Below, one piece after another: positions 43,077 to 50,620 of a stretch of 64,000 nucleotides of DNA. Origin of the DNA: AC-32 sp963821495 (GTDB taxonomy: Bacteria; Actinomycetota; Thermoleophilia; Gaiellales; Gaiellaceae); the NCBI GenBank assembly GCA_963821495.1, contig CAWGEA010000003.1:1612001-1676000 (forward strand), in the 5' to 3' direction. The notes under the pieces are model-generated. The model was not told where the DNA came from and did not search any database. It worked only from the letters and a program-made list of their open reading frames with translations. The position numbers and the translations under genes are program-made. Numbering within the stretch: the first letter of the stretch is position 1; every line of letters begins with the position of its first letter.

Positions 43077-43574
43077 ATGACCGAGGACGCTATTCAGATC
43101 CGCGAGTTCCGCGAAGGAGACCTCGACGCCGTCGTCGCGTTCTCGCTCCGCGCCTGGGAGCCAGTTTTCGACTCGCTTCGCCAAGTCCTCGGCGATGAGA
43201 TCTTCCTCCACTTGCACCCCGACTGGCGCTCCAACCAGGCCGAGGCGGTGAAGTCGAACTGTCTGAGCGAGCAGCTCGACGTCTTTGTGGCGGTCGCCGA
43301 CGGAAAGCCGGTCGGGTTCGTCGCAGTGGCGCTGAACGCGTTCCACGAGGGCATGGGCGTAATCGAGATCGTCGGCATCGACCCCGACTACCAGCGGAGA
43401 GGGATCAGCTCCCGGCTCACGGAGCATGCCACCAAGCACATGCAACGGTGTGGCATGGACATCGCGGTCATCGAGACGGGCGGCGATCCCGGCCACGCAC
43501 CTGCGCGGGCGGCATACGAAGCCGCCGGCTTCACGCTGCTCCCGATCGCCCGCTATTTCCGAATGCTCGGGTGA
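43077..43574 (+). CDS. GNAT family N-acetyltransferase (cassette gene)
   Basis: 165 residues. IVGIDPDYQRRGISSRLTEH carries the acetyl-CoA loop R-R-G-x-S/G. HAPARAAYEAAGFTLLPIAR is the usual C-terminal GNAT block. The TGA stop is supplied by the first bases of repeat E (reading ...LG then stop), the same ending as the GNAT at 46096. The substrate is unknown. Confidence 0.88.
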   Translation: MTEDAIQIREFREGDLDAVVAFSLRAWEPVFDSLRQVLGDEIFLHLHPDWRSNQAEAVKSNCLSEQLDVFVAVADGKPVGFVAVALNAFHEGMGVIEIVGIDPDYQRRGISSRLTEHATKHMQRCGMDIAVIETGGDPGHAPARAAYEAAGFTLLPIARYFRMLG

Positions 43575-43599
43575 CATTCCGGAACACTGGCCCAGGCAG
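43566..43599 (+). repeat. Cassette repeat E
   Basis: CTCGGGTGACATTCC followed by GGAACACTGGCCCAGGCAG. The TGA inside the left half is the stop codon of the preceding GNAT. Confidence 0.9.
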
Positions 43600-43660
43600 C
43601 TCGTCGGTCTGCTCTGTCAAGACCGGTCTGCTACCGGAGCGCCGAGCACCTGCTCCCGAG

Positions 43661-44227
43661 CTACGTCGCACGGCGCTCCCACTGCTCGCGCGTCATCTCG
43701 TACTCCACCTCGCCCTCCTCGACACCCTCCACGGGCACGGTCATGGAGGTGGGGAATGTCCGCACGTAGGTGAGGCCGACCCGCTCCATCACGGCACGCG
43801 AGCGTGCGTTGACGCTGAGGGTCTGGGCGATGATCCTGTCGAGCCTGACGTCATCGAAGCCATAGCGCACGAGCTCCCGCGCCCCCGCTGAGGCGAGCCC
43901 CTTGCGCCACTGACGCTGAAGCAGTCGGTAGCCTAGGTCGGCCACACCTGGGTCATTGGGCTGGTCGGGGCCGTGGGCGGGCTGGAGTGTCCACCAGCCG
44001 ACGAACTCGTCGTCAACGAGCCCAATCCAGAAGCCGAGTCCATCCACCTTCTGCGCGGCTGCCATCCGTCGCGCGTGGCTGGCCTCGACCTCCTCGCGTG
44101 AGCTTGCCCGACAGCTGAGGTAGCGCATCACCTCGGGATCCGAGTCGAGTTCGACCTCCCACTCGAGGTGCTCGTCGGCGAGCGGCACCAGCGTGAGCCG
44201 CGCGGTGTGCAGGGTCTGCTGGGGCAT
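43661..44227 (-). CDS. GNAT family N-acetyltransferase, RimJ/RimL type (cassette gene)
   Basis: 188 residues. It starts LHTARLTLVPLADEHLEWEV, the RimJ/RimL pattern. GYRLLQRQWRKGLASAGARE gives the acetyl-CoA loop and TLSVNARSRAVMERVGLTYV the C-terminal block. Such enzymes acetylate protein N-termini or small amines. The stop is 61 bases after repeat E. Confidence 0.88.
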   Translation of the reverse strand: MPQQTLHTARLTLVPLADEHLEWEVELDSDPEVMRYLSCRASSREEVEASHARRMAAAQKVDGLGFWIGLVDDEFVGWWTLQPAHGPDQPNDPGVADLGYRLLQRQWRKGLASAGARELVRYGFDDVRLDRIIAQTLSVNARSRAVMERVGLTYVRTFPTSMTVPVEGVEEGEVEYEMTREQWERRAT

Positions 44228-44268
44228 AGATCGAATTAACGCACCGGAGAGGACTTAGCGGCCGCCCC

Positions 44269-44289
44269 CGCTGGGTCGGGCGCCCAGCG
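44269..44289. other. 7-bp hairpin in a gap
   Basis: CGCTGGG and CCCAGCG form a perfect 7-bp stem around a 7-base loop. It lies in the 283-bp gap between the RimL-like gene and the SDR gene. The stem resembles part of the cassette repeat's right half (CGCTGGCCCAG), so it could be a rearranged copy. A terminator without a T-run is the alternative. Confidence 0.35.
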
Positions 44290-44510
44290 CGCCAGCGAAG
44301 TGTGGCGAGGTATCTGACCACGTAGACGCGCTTCGTGAACTTCCAACCGGCGAGGTGCTCCGGCAGGTTCAGGTGCATTACGAAACACTCGCGCAGCTGA
44401 GCGTTCAGCGATCGCAGCAAGGGCGGCTGCTCCGTCTTGCCTCTACGCGATCAGTTGACAGACGCCATGGCGGGAGCGGGCTTGATGTCCACCACCGTCG
44501 TTGTTGTCCG

Positions 44511-45269
44511 TCAAAGTTCCTGATAGCTGTAGGTTCGACCGTGGTCTATGTCGCCGACGACAAGCCGGGTGACGAGCTTCGTAGCCACCACTTCGGGCGC
44601 AACCAGCCGCCCGTCGCGCTGAAAGCCCTTGAAGAGCTCCACGACCGGCAAGACGTCGGCTGGCTGCGAGCGGGCGAAGGCCTGCATGTCGGTGTCCATT
44701 ACCCCAGGGCGCAGCGTGATCGCGCGGAATGTTGGCGCTTGCTGCTCCGCTGCCAATGCGCGGGTCAGCATCTCGATCCCGGCCTTGGCGACGCAATAGA
44801 CGGCTTCACCGGGCAAGGCGGTTTCCGCCGCGCCCGAGGAGACGTTGATGACCCGTCGCGGCAGTTCGCTGTCGGTAAAGACGCGGCAGAAGAGGTTGGC
44901 CAGAGCGACGGCCGCGGTCAGATTCGTCGCCAACGCGGATGTGATCTCGTCGGCCGCAAGATGCCCCAGGATCCCGATCGAGTCGACGCTCGCCGCGTTG
45001 TTCACGAGGCAGACCGAAGCGGGTTGCCGCGCCTTCAGATCCTCAAAAACGGAAGCCAGCAGGCGGTCGATCGCCGCCGAGTCGCCAAGGTCGAACTTGG
45101 CGAAGCGATTGCGGTCACCATCACCCTTAAGCGCCGGATTAGTTGACCGGCCGATTCCGAGAACGGTGAAGCCCCGCCCATACAGCTCAGTTGCAAGCGC
45201 CGCGCCAAGGCCGCGGGAGACCCCCGTGACAATGGCCACAGGCTCGCCGGGCGTACCTCGAACCGTCAC
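44511..45269 (-). CDS. Short-chain dehydrogenase/reductase (SDR) (cassette gene)
   Basis: 252 residues from a GTG at 45269, the normal SDR length. VAIVTGVSRGLGAALATELY is the T-G-x3-G-x-G nucleotide motif and CLVNNAASVDS the NNA motif. VINVSSGAAETALPGEAVYC then VAKAG contains catalytic Ser, Tyr and Lys. LRPGVMDTDMQAFAR is the usual C-terminal block. NADP(H)-dependent oxidoreductase; the substrate is unknown. Confidence 0.88.
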   Translation of the reverse strand: MTVRGTPGEPVAIVTGVSRGLGAALATELYGRGFTVLGIGRSTNPALKGDGDRNRFAKFDLGDSAAIDRLLASVFEDLKARQPASVCLVNNAASVDSIGILGHLAADEITSALATNLTAAVALANLFCRVFTDSELPRRVINVSSGAAETALPGEAVYCVAKAGIEMLTRALAAEQQAPTFRAITLRPGVMDTDMQAFARSQPADVLPVVELFKGFQRDGRLVAPEVVATKLVTRLVVGDIDHGRTYSYQEL

Positions 45270-45376
45270 CTTCCACGAGACGCTAACACCCGACCACCCA
45301 ATAATCCCGGCAGATCGGCGACAGCACAGCGCGGCTCCTTCGCCACTCGACGCTTCGAATGAGCCCACGTCCTCAC

Positions 45377-45409
45377 CAAGGGACATTCGCGGACGCTGGC
45401 CCACGCGAG
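45377..45409 (+). repeat. Cassette repeat F
   Basis: GGGACATTCGC followed by GGACGCTGGCCCACGCGAG. It lies between the SDR start and the cupin stop. Confidence 0.85.
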
Positions 45410-45482
45410 CGAGCCGCCTCGGTGATCCGCACCGCCTATGTCGCGCCACAGACGGTGCGCGGATCAGTTGCTTCCGGCTCAG

Positions 45483-45860
45483 CTAGGCCTGAGCGGCCTC
45501 CGGTAGCTTGGCGATTCTCTCGGCCGTTTCGTGCCATTCGGCGCTGGGGCTGAAGAACACGACGTCCGTGCCAGCCTGGGCGATCAGCGTGTGCTCCGGT
45601 GGCACATAGAACGCGTCGCCGCCCTCGAATACCTCGTCGCGGTCACGCATCCTGTAGGTCAGCTTGCCCTTGAGCACGTAGCCCCAGTGCGCCGAAGCGC
45701 AGGTGCCGCCCGGCAGCCCTCGTAGTCGCGGCGTCATATCGACGTCTTCTGTGAACGTCTCGAACCCGACCGTGTAGCCGCCTTCGAAATCCTCGTAGTG
45801 ACCTTCGAAGCCGTGCCCATCGATTGAGTCGGAGGCTGTTTGTCTCGATGCCTTCGGCAT
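45483..45860 (-). CDS. Cupin-domain protein (cassette gene)
   Basis: 125 residues from MPKASRQ with a strong AAAGGAGGG ribosome site. A single cupin beta-barrel: SAHWGYVLKGKLTYRMRDRD and GDAFYVPPEHTLIAQAG form the two motifs, but only some of the metal His residues are conserved. Probably a small-molecule binding or sensing protein. A 5'-truncated relative lies at 33438-33674. Confidence 0.85.
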   Translation of the reverse strand: MPKASRQTASDSIDGHGFEGHYEDFEGGYTVGFETFTEDVDMTPRLRGLPGGTCASAHWGYVLKGKLTYRMRDRDEVFEGGDAFYVPPEHTLIAQAGTDVVFFSPSAEWHETAERIAKLPEAAQA

Positions 45861-46005
45861 ACGCCCTCCTTTCGCCCAGGCCGTCCGGCACGAGCGCGAC
45901 CGCGCCGGACCGTCGGCGGGGCTGAGTGCCACCCATGATCCGCCGAGCGACACCAAGTAGTAATCGGGGGATTCACCGATAACTAGCATCAACTCGCCGG
46001 AAAGC

Positions 46006-46040
46006 CTCGGGTGACATTCCCGCACACTGGCCCACGCAAG
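46006..46040 (+). repeat. Cassette repeat G
   Basis: CTCGGGTGACATTCC followed by CGCACACTGGCCCACGCAAG. It lies between the cupin start and the next GNAT start. Confidence 0.9.
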
Positions 46041-46095
46041 GCTGTGTTCCGCGGACCACCTGCGGATCGACACCTCCCTACACTCTCGGCTCCCG

Positions 46096-46527
46096 GTGGA
46101 GGTCACGATCCGCGACGCGCGTCCGAGTGACGCAGAGGCTCTCGCAGTACTGCTGGGACAGCTTGGGTATCCGGCCTCAGCAGAAGCCGTTGTCCGGCGG
46201 CTGGAGCGCCTCTCCGCGAGCGGCACCGACAGACTCGTGGTTGCGGAGCTCGACGCCGAAGTCGTCGGGCTCGCTTGCCTTCACACGAGCCTCTCGGTCG
46301 CATACGACGAGCCGGCTGCGAAGCTCAGTGCGATCGTCGTGGACAAACTCCATCGTCGGCGTGGGATCGGAGAGGCGTTGGTGCAGGAGATGGAGAGGGA
46401 AGCGAGGCGACGGAGGTGCAGCCTGATCTTCCTGACAACGGCAGGCCGGCGAGACGACGCTCATGCGTTCTACGAGCGGATCGGTTTCGAGGACACGGGC
46501 AGACGCTTTGCTAAGGCGCTCGGGTGA
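46096..46527 (+). CDS. GNAT family N-acetyltransferase (cassette gene)
   Basis: 143 residues, GTG start. IRDARPSDAEALAVLLGQLG opens the fold. AIVVDKLHRRRGIGEALVQE carries the R-R-x-G-I-G loop and AHAFYERIGFEDTGRRFAKA the C-terminal block. It resembles aminoglycoside 6'-type and PA4794-like small GNATs. Repeat H supplies the stop codon, as for the GNAT at 43077. Confidence 0.9.
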   Translation: MEVTIRDARPSDAEALAVLLGQLGYPASAEAVVRRLERLSASGTDRLVVAELDAEVVGLACLHTSLSVAYDEPAAKLSAIVVDKLHRRRGIGEALVQEMEREARRRRCSLIFLTTAGRRDDAHAFYERIGFEDTGRRFAKALG

Positions 46528-46553
46528 CATTCCCGCACGCTGGCCCAGGCGAG
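46519..46553 (+). repeat. Cassette repeat H
   Basis: Best match to the consensus: CTCGGGTGACATTCC then CGCACGCTGGCCCAGGCGAG. The TGA in the left half ends the preceding GNAT gene. Confidence 0.92.
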
Positions 46554-46623
46554 GAGCGCCTGCTACCGGCGCGGTCTACGAAGGCGCCGCTTCCGCCGAG
46601 TAGTTCACGGCGGGATCAATCGT

Positions 46624-47097
46624 CTATCGATCGAGTCGGTAGATGCGCTCGACGACCTCGGCGCCGACTCCAGGCGCGAACGACGTTTCGGAGCCCACCT
46701 CGACAAAGCCCGCCCGAGCAAGCACCTTCGCCGACGGGACATTGCGATCCGCCACGCGACCGTAGAGCGGTCTGGTCGGCTCGATCGCAAGGAACGCACG
46801 GAGGGCCCGCGACGCGAGCCCTTGACCCCATCGCGCCGGTGCGATCCAGTACGTGACCTCCCGTTCTCCCCGCATCGTGAAGCTGCCTACCGTCCCCACA
46901 AATTCCCCGTCGTCGTCGATCGCTAGCAGCTTGTTTGAAGGGTCGCCGCGGACGCGCTCGTAGTGGGCGTCGAACGCGCTACGGTCGGACGGATTCGCCC
47001 GCGTAAACGCCGCCATCTGGACGGCCCGAGGATCGCTCTCCCAGGTAAAGAGCGAGTCGAGATCGCTGTCTGCGAACGTCCGAAGAGTTATCGCCAT
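46624..47097 (-). CDS. GNAT family N-acetyltransferase (cassette gene)
   Basis: 157 residues from MAITLRTF. The RimJ/RimL-like fold shows VTYWIAPARWGQGLASRALR as acetyl-CoA loop and DRNVPSAKVLARAGFVEVGS as C-terminal block. The substrate is unknown. The stop is 71 bases after repeat H. Confidence 0.87.
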   Translation of the reverse strand: MAITLRTFADSDLDSLFTWESDPRAVQMAAFTRANPSDRSAFDAHYERVRGDPSNKLLAIDDDGEFVGTVGSFTMRGEREVTYWIAPARWGQGLASRALRAFLAIEPTRPLYGRVADRNVPSAKVLARAGFVEVGSETSFAPGVGAEVVERIYRLDR

Positions 47098-47144
47098 CAG
47101 CACAGCCCGTCGATCGTCTCCCGGCGCATTCAAGGAGCGTAGCG

Positions 47145-47178
47145 TCAGGCGCCATCCCGGAACGCTGGCCCAGCGGGC
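47145..47178 (+). repeat. Cassette repeat I
   Basis: TCAGGCGCCATCCC followed by GGAACGCTGGCCCAGCGGGC. It is one of the more diverged clear copies. It lies between a GNAT start and the VOC-protein stop. Confidence 0.8.
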
Positions 47179-47214
47179 GGGCTTGTAGCCCGGCGACGGG
47201 CGCTGCAGCTTAGG

Positions 47215-47808
47215 TCACCGCGGGAGCGGGTTCGGGCCGGTGGCGGTGACCAGCCGCTGCGGCACCCAGTCGTCGACGTGGCTGAAGCCGTCGAAGCGCC
47301 CTCCCTCCTCCTCGACGACGTCGAAGAAGGAGCGCCGGTAGAACTTCACGTGGGTGAAGTCCTCGAAGAGGACGTAGACCGGCTCGACGTTGGGACTCTG
47401 GAACTGCTGCCCAGTCAGCGCGGCCCGATGCACTCGCGAGAACTCGTCGATCTCCTCACCGACGACGACGCCGAGGTGCTCGAGGCCCATCCGGTAGACA
47501 CGCTGGTGAACGGGCGGGATTAGCTCGATGCGCGAGACCGTAGTCCCGTCGAGGACATCGAGCGGCTCGGCGAGCACGATCAAGGAGATCGGGCGCCCGT
47601 TCCAGAGGTTCTCGAGGTTCGCCCTCGCATGGCGCTCGAGAAGCGTGCGCTGGTGGACGTAAAGGTCCCAATCGGCGACGCGGACGGCGAGGTGGCTGAG
47701 CGAGTAGGGTGCGATGTCGATGCCGCGGGCAACAAGACGGTCGCGCTGCATCGCCGCGAAGGCTCGATAGTCCCCGATGATCTCGGCGATCGGATCAGAC
47801 GTCGTCAC
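47215..47808 (-). CDS. VOC/YecM-like family protein (cassette gene)
   Basis: 197 residues from a GTG with a GGAGG site 8 bases upstream. SLSHLAVRVADWDLYVHQRT, NLENLWNGRPISLIVLAEPL, RMGLEHLGVVVGEEIDEFSR and the closing HVKFYRRSF resemble the YecM branch of the vicinal-oxygen-chelate fold, with His and Glu in metal-ligand positions. Enzymatic activity is unknown. Confidence 0.75.
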   Translation of the reverse strand: MTTSDPIAEIIGDYRAFAAMQRDRLVARGIDIAPYSLSHLAVRVADWDLYVHQRTLLERHARANLENLWNGRPISLIVLAEPLDVLDGTTVSRIELIPPVHQRVYRMGLEHLGVVVGEEIDEFSRVHRAALTGQQFQSPNVEPVYVLFEDFTHVKFYRRSFFDVVEEEGGRFDGFSHVDDWVPQRLVTATGPNPLPR

Positions 47809-47866
47809 GTGGCATCCTCCGCAATAGTACGGCGGCATCGCTACACGACGAAAATCGTCCCTAGCG

Positions 47867-47901
47867 CTCGGGCGTCATTCCGAAACGCTGGCCCAAGCGA
47901 G
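47867..47901 (+). repeat. Cassette repeat J
   Basis: CTCGGGCGTCATTCC followed by GAAACGCTGGCCCAAGCGAG. The 26 bases before it match, but for one base, the 3' end of the GFA gene that precedes repeat P. Confidence 0.88.
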
Positions 47902-47922
47902 TGCGGCGGCATAAAAGCGGAG

Positions 47923-48483
47923 ATGGCATGCTCGGCGCGAGTGGTCGTTCAGGCGCAGCTTGTCGAGACGGAACGCGGCCTTGTCCCGAAGGGCGATGGT
48001 TGGTTCGTTCTCAACGCACGCGAGGCGCAGTGGTGGAAGCGGAGTGGTCTTGGCACGGTGTGCGATTTCGAGGGCGAGCCTCGGTTCCGGCAGCTCGGGA
48101 TTAACCTCACTCTTCTCGAGCCTGGCGAGCCGATGACGATGTACCACTGGGAAGCCGCTCAAGAAGACTTCCTCATGCTCTCGGGTGAAGCGCTTCTCGT
48201 CATCGAGGGAGAAGAGCGGACGATCCGGCAGTGGGACTTCGTCCACTGCCCTCCAGGTACGAACCACGCGATCATCGGCGCAGGCACTGCTCCCTGTCTT
48301 GTGCTTGCGGTCGGCGCGCGCGACCGCCCAAGAGGGCAAGAGTGGGGCGCGTACACCGTGGACGAGACGGCGCTGCGCCACGGCGCAGGCGTCCAACGCG
48401 AGACGACCGAGGGAAGCGAGGCGTACGCGCGATTCCCGCCGTACAAGCTGACCCGCTACCGCGACGGCTGGCTTCCCGATTAG
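47923..48483 (+). CDS. Cupin-domain protein (cassette gene)
   Basis: 186 residues. The cupin core: PMTMYHWEAAQEDFLMLSGE, LLVIEGEERTIRQWDFVHCP and PGTNHAIIGAGTAPCLVLAV, with metal-ligand-like His and Glu residues. A 35-residue N-terminal extension and a C-terminal tail (RFPPYKLTRYRDGWLP) are typical of the stand-alone 'cupin_2' proteins of soil bacteria. Function is unknown. Confidence 0.87.
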   Translation: MACSARVVVQAQLVETERGLVPKGDGWFVLNAREAQWWKRSGLGTVCDFEGEPRFRQLGINLTLLEPGEPMTMYHWEAAQEDFLMLSGEALLVIEGEERTIRQWDFVHCPPGTNHAIIGAGTAPCLVLAVGARDRPRGQEWGAYTVDETALRHGAGVQRETTEGSEAYARFPPYKLTRYRDGWLPD

Positions 48484-48500
48484 CCGAGCCGCGCGCCCAT

Positions 48501-48534
48501 GTCGGGTGACATTCCGGCACGCTGGCCCAGGCGG
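48501..48534 (+). repeat. Cassette repeat K
   Basis: GTCGGGTGACATTCC followed by GGCACGCTGGCCCAGGCGGG, 17 bases after the cupin stop. Confidence 0.9.
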
Positions 48535-48841
48535 GAGTCTCAGCGACCTACCTAACGGCGCAGCGGCGGGCTTTGACGAAGGCGGGTCGATCATCTCAGC
48601 GATGCGCCCGGGGCGTAGGAGGACGCTGGCGCGGAGCAGGCGCTCGCCGCGCTGACGTCAAGTTGTGCCATACCCGTCTGCAAGAGCTGCCGGACCTTGT
48701 TCCGAACACGAGTGCTCGACCCACGCTCACGCCCGGGCTCTCGGGTCGTCCCTCGGATCACTGGAGCCAGAGCGCAGGCGGGCCACGCCATCCCTCCGCC
48801 AATTACAAGCCAAGAACCGCGACCTTGGTAGGGTCGGACGC
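48535..48841. other. 307-bp stretch without a supportable gene
   Basis: Between repeat K and the isochorismatase-type gene I see no convincing coding frame on either strand. It may hold the promoter of that gene or a decayed cassette. Confidence 0.4.
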
Positions 48842-49390
48842 ATGATCGGGCAGCGTGCGCTGCTGGTGGTCGACGTTCAGCGCGGCTTCGAGGATCCAGC
48901 GCTCGGACCTCGCGACAATTCCCATGCCGAGGAGAACGTCGCCAAGCTGATTGCCGCGTGGCGCCGGCGCGGCGACCCGATCGTGGTCGTTCAGCACGAT
49001 TGGCGGGGTGGACCGCTCGAGCGCGGCACGCCCGGGTTCGAGCTGAAAGAGGCCGTCGCCGGCGAGCCCGATCTGCGCATTGTCAAGACAGTGCACTCGT
49101 CGTTTCACGGAGATGTCGATCTCGACGCATGGCTGCGCGAGCGCGAGATCGGCGCGATCGCGGTGTGCGGGATTCAGACGAACTTTTGCTGTGAGACGAC
49201 CGCTCGCATCGGCTCCGACCTCGGGTACGACGTGTGGTTCGTCCTCGACGCGACCCACACGTTCGACATCGCCGCGCCAGATGGTGAGGTGGTGCCGGCT
49301 GCCGAGGTCGCGCGCATGACCGGCATCAACCTCCAGGACGAGTTCGCGGAGGTCGTGACGACCGCGGCAGCCTGCACGCTGCTGGATTGA
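48842..49390 (+). CDS. Isochorismatase-type cysteine hydrolase (cassette gene)
   Basis: 182 residues. RALLVVDVQRGFEDPALGPR gives the catalytic Asp, RIVKTVHSSFHGDVDLDAWL the Lys, and IAVCGIQTNFCCETTARIGS the Cys of the C-D-K triad. The family includes nicotinamidases, N-carbamoylsarcosine amidases and isochorismatases. The substrate cannot be told here. Confidence 0.9.
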   Translation: MIGQRALLVVDVQRGFEDPALGPRDNSHAEENVAKLIAAWRRRGDPIVVVQHDWRGGPLERGTPGFELKEAVAGEPDLRIVKTVHSSFHGDVDLDAWLREREIGAIAVCGIQTNFCCETTARIGSDLGYDVWFVLDATHTFDIAAPDGEVVPAAEVARMTGINLQDEFAEVVTTAAACTLLD

Positions 49391-49411
49391 GGCATAAGCG
49401 GTAGCGAGAAG

Positions 49412-49445
49412 TCCGGGGACATTCCCGAACGCTCGCGCAAGCGAG
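49412..49445 (+). repeat. Cassette repeat L
   Basis: TCCGGGGACATTCCC followed by GAACGCTCGCGCAAGCGAG. It belongs to a CGCAAGCGA sub-variant shared with copy R. Confidence 0.85.
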
Positions 49446-49466
49446 GCCTCGTGCCTAGCCCGCCGT

Positions 49467-49868
49467 TCAGGCCGTGCGCAGCGCCTCGATCGTCGCGGTC
49501 TTGACGAGGCCGGAGACCGCCCGCGCCAGATCGCTGTCGGACGTGATGAAGGCGTCCGCCTGTAGCTGCGTCAGCGCCACGAACTCGGCGTCGAAGGTTG
49601 TCTCCCACCCCAGGTGATCCGCGACCTTCCACGCCGTCCGCTGGAGCACCTTGTCGCCGAGGAAGCGAACCTTCAGCGAGTTGATCCGGGTCACCCGCTC
49701 GATCCCCTCTGCGGCCGAGATTTCATTCCGGCAGGCGGCCTCGTAGAGCGCCGACAGCGCCTGCGAGCGAACGAGCGTCGGCGCGACGAGCTTGTGTTCA
49801 GCGGCGACCTCGATCTCACCGGCGGCAATCCGAAGCAGCGTCTCGCAGTCGACGACGAAGCGGGTCAC
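49467..49868 (-). CDS. PIN-domain protein, VapC-like (cassette gene)
   Basis: 133 residues from a GTG. RFVVDCETLLRIAAGEIEVA, LSALYEAACRNEIS and ETTFDAEFVALTQLQADAFI then TSDSDLARAV place acidic residues at the PIN nuclease positions. PIN toxins normally pair with a small upstream antitoxin. None is encoded in this interval, so it is either orphan or acts alone. Confidence 0.8.
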   Translation of the reverse strand: MTRFVVDCETLLRIAAGEIEVAAEHKLVAPTLVRSQALSALYEAACRNEISAAEGIERVTRINSLKVRFLGDKVLQRTAWKVADHLGWETTFDAEFVALTQLQADAFITSDSDLARAVSGLVKTATIEALRTA

Positions 49869-49910
49869 GCCGCGGACGCTATACGCGCGCGTGCCGGATA
49901 GACGCGTTCG

Positions 49911-49945
49911 CTCTGGTGACATTCCCGCACGCTGGCCCAGGCGAG
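49911..49945 (+). repeat. Cassette repeat M
   Basis: CTCTGGTGACATTCC followed by CGCACGCTGGCCCAGGCGAG, nearly identical to copy H. Confidence 0.92.
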
Positions 49946-49947
49946 GC

Positions 49948-50415
49948 TCATTCGCGGGCTGCCCGTGGCTCGAGGACGACGACCGCGGTCTCATGCGGGC
50001 GTCGGGCTGCGTAGCTGTCGAGGTTCTTGTCCAGCTCCTGCCAGCGCCTCCAGAGTCGCTCACGTTCCGAGCCGACCGCGGCCCGACCGAGCACCTCGCA
50101 CCGCGTCCCTCCCGCGAACTCGACGACCGCCTGCGGATCGGCCCGCAGGTTCAGCCACCACGCTGGCTCGGCCGCACCCCACCCATTCATCGCCATTGAG
50201 ACTAGGTTGGGCCCATCCTCGTAGTAGCCGATGATCACGCTCCGCGGTTGGCCGGTACGTCGGCCCTTCGTGGTTAGCCACAAGGCGCCCCACTTACCCG
50301 CGCGCGGAACCCAGAGCCCCCTGCGGCCTCGGCTGGCTCGCACGATCCGTCGGTGTGCACGCCAGAAGGTCCCGATGAACCATCGCGGTGGTAGACGCGC
50401 CTTGCCTTCGGCCAT
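49948..50415 (-). CDS. Deazaflavin-dependent (Ddn-like) nitroreductase family protein (cassette gene)
   Basis: 155 residues from the ATG at 50415, which has an AGGAG site at correct spacing. ALWLTTKGRRTGQPRSVIIG, DGPNLVSMAMNGWGAAEPAW and WLNLRADPQAVVEFAG are the Ddn-family landmarks. These proteins bind F420 or flavin in a split beta-barrel, fitting an F420-producing actinobacterium. The stop is 2 bases after repeat M. Confidence 0.9.
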   Translation of the reverse strand: MAEGKARLPPRWFIGTFWRAHRRIVRASRGRRGLWVPRAGKWGALWLTTKGRRTGQPRSVIIGYYEDGPNLVSMAMNGWGAAEPAWWLNLRADPQAVVEFAGGTRCEVLGRAAVGSERERLWRRWQELDKNLDSYAARRPHETAVVVLEPRAARE

Positions 50416-50554
50416 GGCCATCTCCTCTCACGGACGAATCGAGATAGGGCTTACGTGCGCCGTTCATCGGTCGCGCCTGAACACAACATCCACCTTCGCG
50501 CTCCGGTGAGCATCGGTGCATCCACGGATTGGCGCAGTTGCCGGGCGGTCGTTC

Positions 50555-50589
50555 CTCGAGTGACATTCCCACACACTGGCCCAGGCGAC
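50555..50589 (+). repeat. Cassette repeat N
   Basis: CTCGAGTGACATTCC followed by CACACACTGGCCCAGGCGAC. Confidence 0.9.
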
Positions 50590-50620
50590 GAACTCCCTAC
50601 GACGACGGACTTCCTGATGC

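Noticed and set aside
44300..44420. Possible transposase-like fragment on the minus strand (LRECFVMHLNLPEHLAGWKF)
   Set aside because: The stretch looks partly coding but matches nothing I recognise and has no proper start or stop of its own.
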